From positions 1 to 9,710 of the forward strand of contig CAYXRK010000184.1 in the NCBI GenBank assembly GCA_964467615.1: a stretch of DNA of 9,710 bases, in the 5' to 3' direction. This document shows, piece by piece, positions 6,503 through 9,710 of this stretch. Every line of letters starts with the position of its first letter. Position 1 is the stretch's first letter. A program made the position numbers and the translations under genes. Source of the DNA: CAYXRK01 sp964467615. Its GTDB lineage: Bacteria; Hydrogenedentota; Hydrogenedentia; Hydrogenedentales; GCA-2746185. A model generated the notes under the pieces. That model worked only from the letters and a program-made list of their open reading frames with translations, ran no database searches and had not been told where the DNA came from.

Positions 6503-8416
6503 ATGGACACCCCCGACACCACATCGAGCACGCAAGCGCGCCTGACCTTTCTTGGCCGGCCTTCGGAACGCAAAAGCCCCGAGGAGTTTCTGCGCTCGTT
6601 CGACCCCTCCGAGGCCCCGGCGTCGCCTGGCTGCTACCTGATGCACGACGAACGCGACAAGGTCATCTACGTCGGCAAGGCGAAGAACCTACGCGCACGC
6701 GTCCGCACGTACCTGAACGACCAGGACTCGCGCTACAGCGTCAAGTTCCTGATGCGCCGCGTCACGCACATCGACTTCCTCGTCACCGCCACCGAGAAGG
6801 AAGCGCTGCTTCTCGAAAACAGCCTCATCAAGCAGCTTCGCCCGCGCTACAACGTGCAACTGCGCGACGACAAAACCTACGTCAGCCTGCGTCTCAACAA
6901 GACCGAAGAGTTCCCGCGCATTACCGTCGTGCGGCGGCACAAGAAAGACGGCGCGTCGTACTACGGGCCCTACTCGAGCGCGCAGGCCGTGCGCGAGACG
7001 CTCCGCAACATCCACCGCGTGTTTCCCCTGCGCACCTGCACCGACCACGTGATGAACAACCGCTCGCGGCCCTGCATCTATTACCAGATGAAGCGTTGCG
7101 TAGCGCCCTGCGTGGGCTACGTCAATCGCGACGAGTACCACGAAATCGCCGAGCAGGCCGCGATGGTGCTAGCCGGGCGCAGCACCGAACTCGAGAACGT
7201 CCTGCGCGAGAAAATCCAGGCCCGCGCGGAGAAACTCGAGTTCGAGCAGGCCGCCATCCTGCGTGATCGCCTCTACGCCCTGCATCGGACGATGGAAAAG
7301 CAGCGCACGGTCGACGTGCCCGGCGCGGAGGATCGCGACGTGTTCGCGATGCACTGCGAAGGGCGCATCGCCGAGGTGCAAATCGTATTCTTTCGCGGCG
7401 GTCGCATGACCGGCGGCCGTTCGTTCACGCACAAACAACTCGAAATGCCGCTCGACGAATTGATGAGTTCGTTCATCCTGCAGTACTACGCCGACGCGCC
7501 GTCGATCCCGTCCGAAGTGTTGCTGCCGCTGCCGCTCGAAGACGCCGAGACCATCGGCGAAATTCTGACCGAGCAGCGTGGCTCGCGCGTCGCCGTCCAC
7601 CATCCCCAACGCGGGGAGAAGAAGGCCCTCGTCGAGCTCGCGGCCAAAAACGCGCGGCTCAGCTTCGAGGAGAAGCGCCTCGCCGAGCAGGCCCGCAAGG
7701 ACGTGCTCGACGAAGTCCGCGAAAAACTCGGCCTGCCGATCACGCCCAACCGGATCGAGTGTTTCGACATGTCCATCTTCCAAGGCGACAAAGGCGTCGG
7801 GTCGATGGTGGTGTTTGAAGGCGGCGAGCCGAACAAGACGCGCTACCGGAAATACAGCATGAAACAGGTGGAAGGGCAGGACGATTTCGCGATGATGCGC
7901 GAGGTCCTCATGCGGCGCTACAAACGCGCCATCGAGGAAAACGACCTGCCCGACCTGGTCCTCATCGACGGCGGCAAAGGCCAACTCGGCGTCGCGGTCA
8001 CCGCGTTCAAGGACCTCGGCATCGAGGACCTCCCCGTCATCAGCATCGCCAAGGCCCGCGCGCAGGAAGCGGGGAACAAGTCGCTCGAGCGGTTCTTCAC
8101 GCCGGGCCGCTCGAACCCAATCATCCTGCCGCAAAACTCGCAGACGGTCCTCTACCTCGCGCGCATCCGCGACGAGGCGCACCGCTTCGCAATCACGTAC
8201 CATCGCAAGCGCCGCTCGAAGTCCACGCTCACGTCCGTATTGACGGAGGTTCCCGGCGTCGGGCCGAAACGCGCGCGGTCGCTCTTGAATGCCTTCGGTT
8301 CAGTTGCCAAAATACGCGAATCCCCGGTTGACCGCATCGCGGAAGTGGCCGGATTCACCGAAGACCTCGCGAGGGCGGTCAAGGGCTACCTCGCGATGAC
8401 GCCGGAAAACTCGTAG
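6503..8416 (+). CDS. uvrC: UvrABC excinuclease subunit C
   Basis: UvrC is the dual-incision nuclease of nucleotide excision repair and acts with UvrA and UvrB on damaged DNA. All domains are present in 637 residues. The GIY-YIG nuclease has PGCY near 42-45, YVG at 56-58, the arginine of NLRARV (R66) and the metal-binding E105 in LLLENSLIK. The iron-sulfur cysteines are C179, C191, C199 and C203, with the same spacing as E. coli UvrC. A UVR domain lies around 229-264 (KLEFEQAAILRDRL). The RNase H-like nuclease has D422, D489 in LIDGGKGQLG and DEAHRF from 557. A helix-hairpin-helix with PGVGPKRA starts at 584. The start is uncertain: ATG 6503 is favoured, ATG 6482 is possible, and ATG 6419 lies inside the hairpin repeat. 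None has a good Shine-Dalgarno. TATCAT at 6478-6483 could be a -10 box. Confidence 0.96.
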   Translation: MDTPDTTSSTQARLTFLGRPSERKSPEEFLRSFDPSEAPASPGCYLMHDERDKVIYVGKAKNLRARVRTYLNDQDSRYSVKFLMRRVTHIDFLVTATEKEALLLENSLIKQLRPRYNVQLRDDKTYVSLRLNKTEEFPRITVVRRHKKDGASYYGPYSSAQAVRETLRNIHRVFPLRTCTDHVMNNRSRPCIYYQMKRCVAPCVGYVNRDEYHEIAEQAAMVLAGRSTELENVLREKIQARAEKLEFEQAAILRDRLYALHRTMEKQRTVDVPGAEDRDVFAMHCEGRIAEVQIVFFRGGRMTGGRSFTHKQLEMPLDELMSSFILQYYADAPSIPSEVLLPLPLEDAETIGEILTEQRGSRVAVHHPQRGEKKALVELAAKNARLSFEEKRLAEQARKDVLDEVREKLGLPITPNRIECFDMSIFQGDKGVGSMVVFEGGEPNKTRYRKYSMKQVEGQDDFAMMREVLMRRYKRAIEENDLPDLVLIDGGKGQLGVAVTAFKDLGIEDLPVISIAKARAQEAGNKSLERFFTPGRSNPIILPQNSQTVLYLARIRDEAHRFAITYHRKRRSKSTLTSVLTEVPGVGPKRARSLLNAFGSVAKIRESPVDRIAEVAGFTEDLARAVKGYLAMTPENS

Positions 8417-8429
8417 GGGGAACTCGCGC

Positions 8430-9710
8430 ATGGGCGCTGTGTTGGCCATCATCGTTGTCATTCTGTTTGCGCTCGCGTTGGCCGCGGCGTGCTATTGGCT
8501 CGCCGTGTCGTACGCGCTCGAGGAGGACGTCCGCGCCGACGAGATTCACACCGTCACGACCGAAGACGGGTGGCGCATCCGGCTCTGTCGCTACACGACG
8601 CACGACGGCGGCGGCGAACCCGTGTTGCTCTGCCACGGCGTCATGGCGAACCAATTCAACATGACGTTGCCAAACGGCGCCTCGGTCACCGATGCGCTCA
8701 TGCGCGAGGGCTACGATTGTTGGGTGATCGATCTGCGCGGCACGCGAAGCTCGCGCGCACCCCTCGGAATCAGCCGCCGCACCGCGAACATCGACGGCTA
8801 CCTCATGCAAGACCTGCCCGCGGCGCTCGACTACATCCGCGAATGCACCGGCAAGGACCAAGTCCACTGGGTCGGCCACTCGATGGGCGGCATGTTGCTC
8901 TACGCGTTTGAACTGGTGCATGGGCGCGACAATATCGCCAGCGGGACAACGATTGGATCGCCGCCGGGTTTCGAGGACGCCGGAATTCGGAAGTCGCATC
9001 TTCTGCCCTTCGTGAAGTACGTGCCCGGCATCTGCGAGGCGGTCCTGCGCGCGATGGCGCCGCTATCCGCGGCGCTCAAAGTCCGCACCAAACACGTTCC
9101 CATCAATTGGAGCAACATGCCCAACGGCTGGGGCGCGCGGATTTTCTTCAACGTCGGCGAAATCGCGCCGTACGCCGTGGCGAACAGTCTCGCCACCGCC
9201 GCCGAGCAGAACACCTGGCCGGTCAACAACGGCGAGATCGACGTCTTCGCGAACTTCCATCGGCTGCAAACGCCGCTCTTGGCGATCTTCGGCGTCGCCG
9301 ATGGGTTTATCCCGCTGACAAACGTCCAAACATTCTTCGACCTCCTCCCGACCCGCGACAAGAAACTCCTCATCCTGAGTAAAGCGAACGGCCACGGCGC
9401 GGACTATGACCACATCGACCTCATGTTCTCGCCGCACGTCCAAGCCGACGTCGCCGCGCCAGTCATCGAGTGGATGCGCGCCCATCCCGTCGTCGATCGG
9501 TTCGCCCGTATCCAGGAGGGGATCATGAATCTCGTCCCCGGCGGCGAGGACGCTTCCTGGCGCAAGGCCCTGCGCCGAGCCGCCGCCGTGATGGACGGCA
9601 TCGCCGGCACCATCGAAGATATTGCCGAAGCCGAAATCGGCAAGGCCCGGCGCAAGACGTCGTCCCGCGCGCGCTCCGCCCGCCGCCGCGCCGCCGCCAA
9701 AGAAGCCAAG
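8430..9710 (+). CDS. Membrane-anchored lipase-like alpha/beta hydrolase with basic tail (3' partial)
   Basis: The frame is open to the last base of the window, 427 codons without a stop. AGGGGG at 8415-8420 lies nine bases before the ATG and overlaps the uvrC stop, so co-transcription with uvrC is likely. Residues 3-24 form a hydrophobic segment (AVLAIIVVILFALALAAA) that fits a signal anchor. The hydrolase core has the oxyanion motif CHGV at 68-71, nucleophile S151 in VGHSMGGM, acid D291 in FGVADGFIP and histidine H328 in DYDHIDLMF. Together with TEDGWRIRL near the start this recalls the acid-lipase / AB-hydrolase lipase group, so the likely reaction is ester hydrolysis, with the substrate unknown. 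After the core, an alpha-helical stretch leads into a tail in which 11 of the last 23 visible residues are Lys or Arg and seven are Ala. The tail may continue beyond the window. Confidence 0.87.
   Translation, partial: MGAVLAIIVVILFALALAAACYWLAVSYALEEDVRADEIHTVTTEDGWRIRLCRYTTHDGGGEPVLLCHGVMANQFNMTLPNGASVTDALMREGYDCWVIDLRGTRSSRAPLGISRRTANIDGYLMQDLPAALDYIRECTGKDQVHWVGHSMGGMLLYAFELVHGRDNIASGTTIGSPPGFEDAGIRKSHLLPFVKYVPGICEAVLRAMAPLSAALKVRTKHVPINWSNMPNGWGARIFFNVGEIAPYAVANSLATAAEQNTWPVNNGEIDVFANFHRLQTPLLAIFGVADGFIPLTNVQTFFDLLPTRDKKLLILSKANGHGADYDHIDLMFSPHVQADVAAPVIEWMRAHPVVDRFARIQEGIMNLVPGGEDASWRKALRRAAAVMDGIAGTIEDIAEAEIGKARRKTSSRARSARRRAAAKEAK

Noticed and set aside
7169..8203. 344-codon reverse-strand open frame opposite uvrC
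   Set aside because: uvrC is unambiguous on the + strand, and the reverse translation is low-complexity and charged with no motif.

Overview
The window reads as a chromosomal segment of a GC-rich bacterium. Sampled coding lines outside the middle run in the 60s percent G+C, with tightly packed genes, all on the + strand. The phylum cannot be fixed from sequence alone. A short hairpin repeat upstream of uvrC is of a type I associate, from memory, with planctomycete-like and Hydrogenedentota-like genomes, so a PVC-like or Hydrogenedentota-like host is a weak guess.

Layout: (1) 3-3150 holds fatty-acid beta-oxidation genes. A fused 3-hydroxyacyl-CoA dehydrogenase / enoyl-CoA hydratase with FadN-type domain order (5' end outside the window) is followed by a thiolase with a strong Shine-Dalgarno. 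Together they would carry out the hydration, dehydrogenation and thiolysis steps. (2) 3166-3354 is a tiny antitoxin-like gene without a toxin beside it. (3) 3356-4336 is an exported alpha/beta hydrolase of the epoxide-hydrolase type. (4) 4337-6341 is a foreign-looking, much more AT-rich cassette. It has its own near-consensus promoter, an uncharacterised papain-like cysteine-protease-type protein, and a closely coupled 68-residue protein. (5) 6342-6404 is a diverged copy of the last 21 codons (stop included) of the hydrolase gene, so the cassette is bracketed by imperfect direct repeats of that gene's 3' end. (6) 6413-6458 is a hairpin repeat. (7) 6503-8416 is uvrC, the nucleotide-excision-repair endonuclease. 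(8) 8430-9710 is a membrane-anchored lipase-like alpha/beta hydrolase with a basic Lys/Arg/Ala-rich tail, still open at the window end.

The most interesting part is 4274-6404. A compositionally distinct two-gene module, with its own promoter, sits between a hydrolase gene and a stub of a hydrolase paralogue. The protease-type protein has a readable Gln-Cys-His-Asp set, and its small partner ends in a Gly-Gly motif six residues before its C-terminus. What the module does is unknown. A protease with a dedicated small partner or substrate, carried as an accessory or defence-like cassette, is an inference that can be tested.
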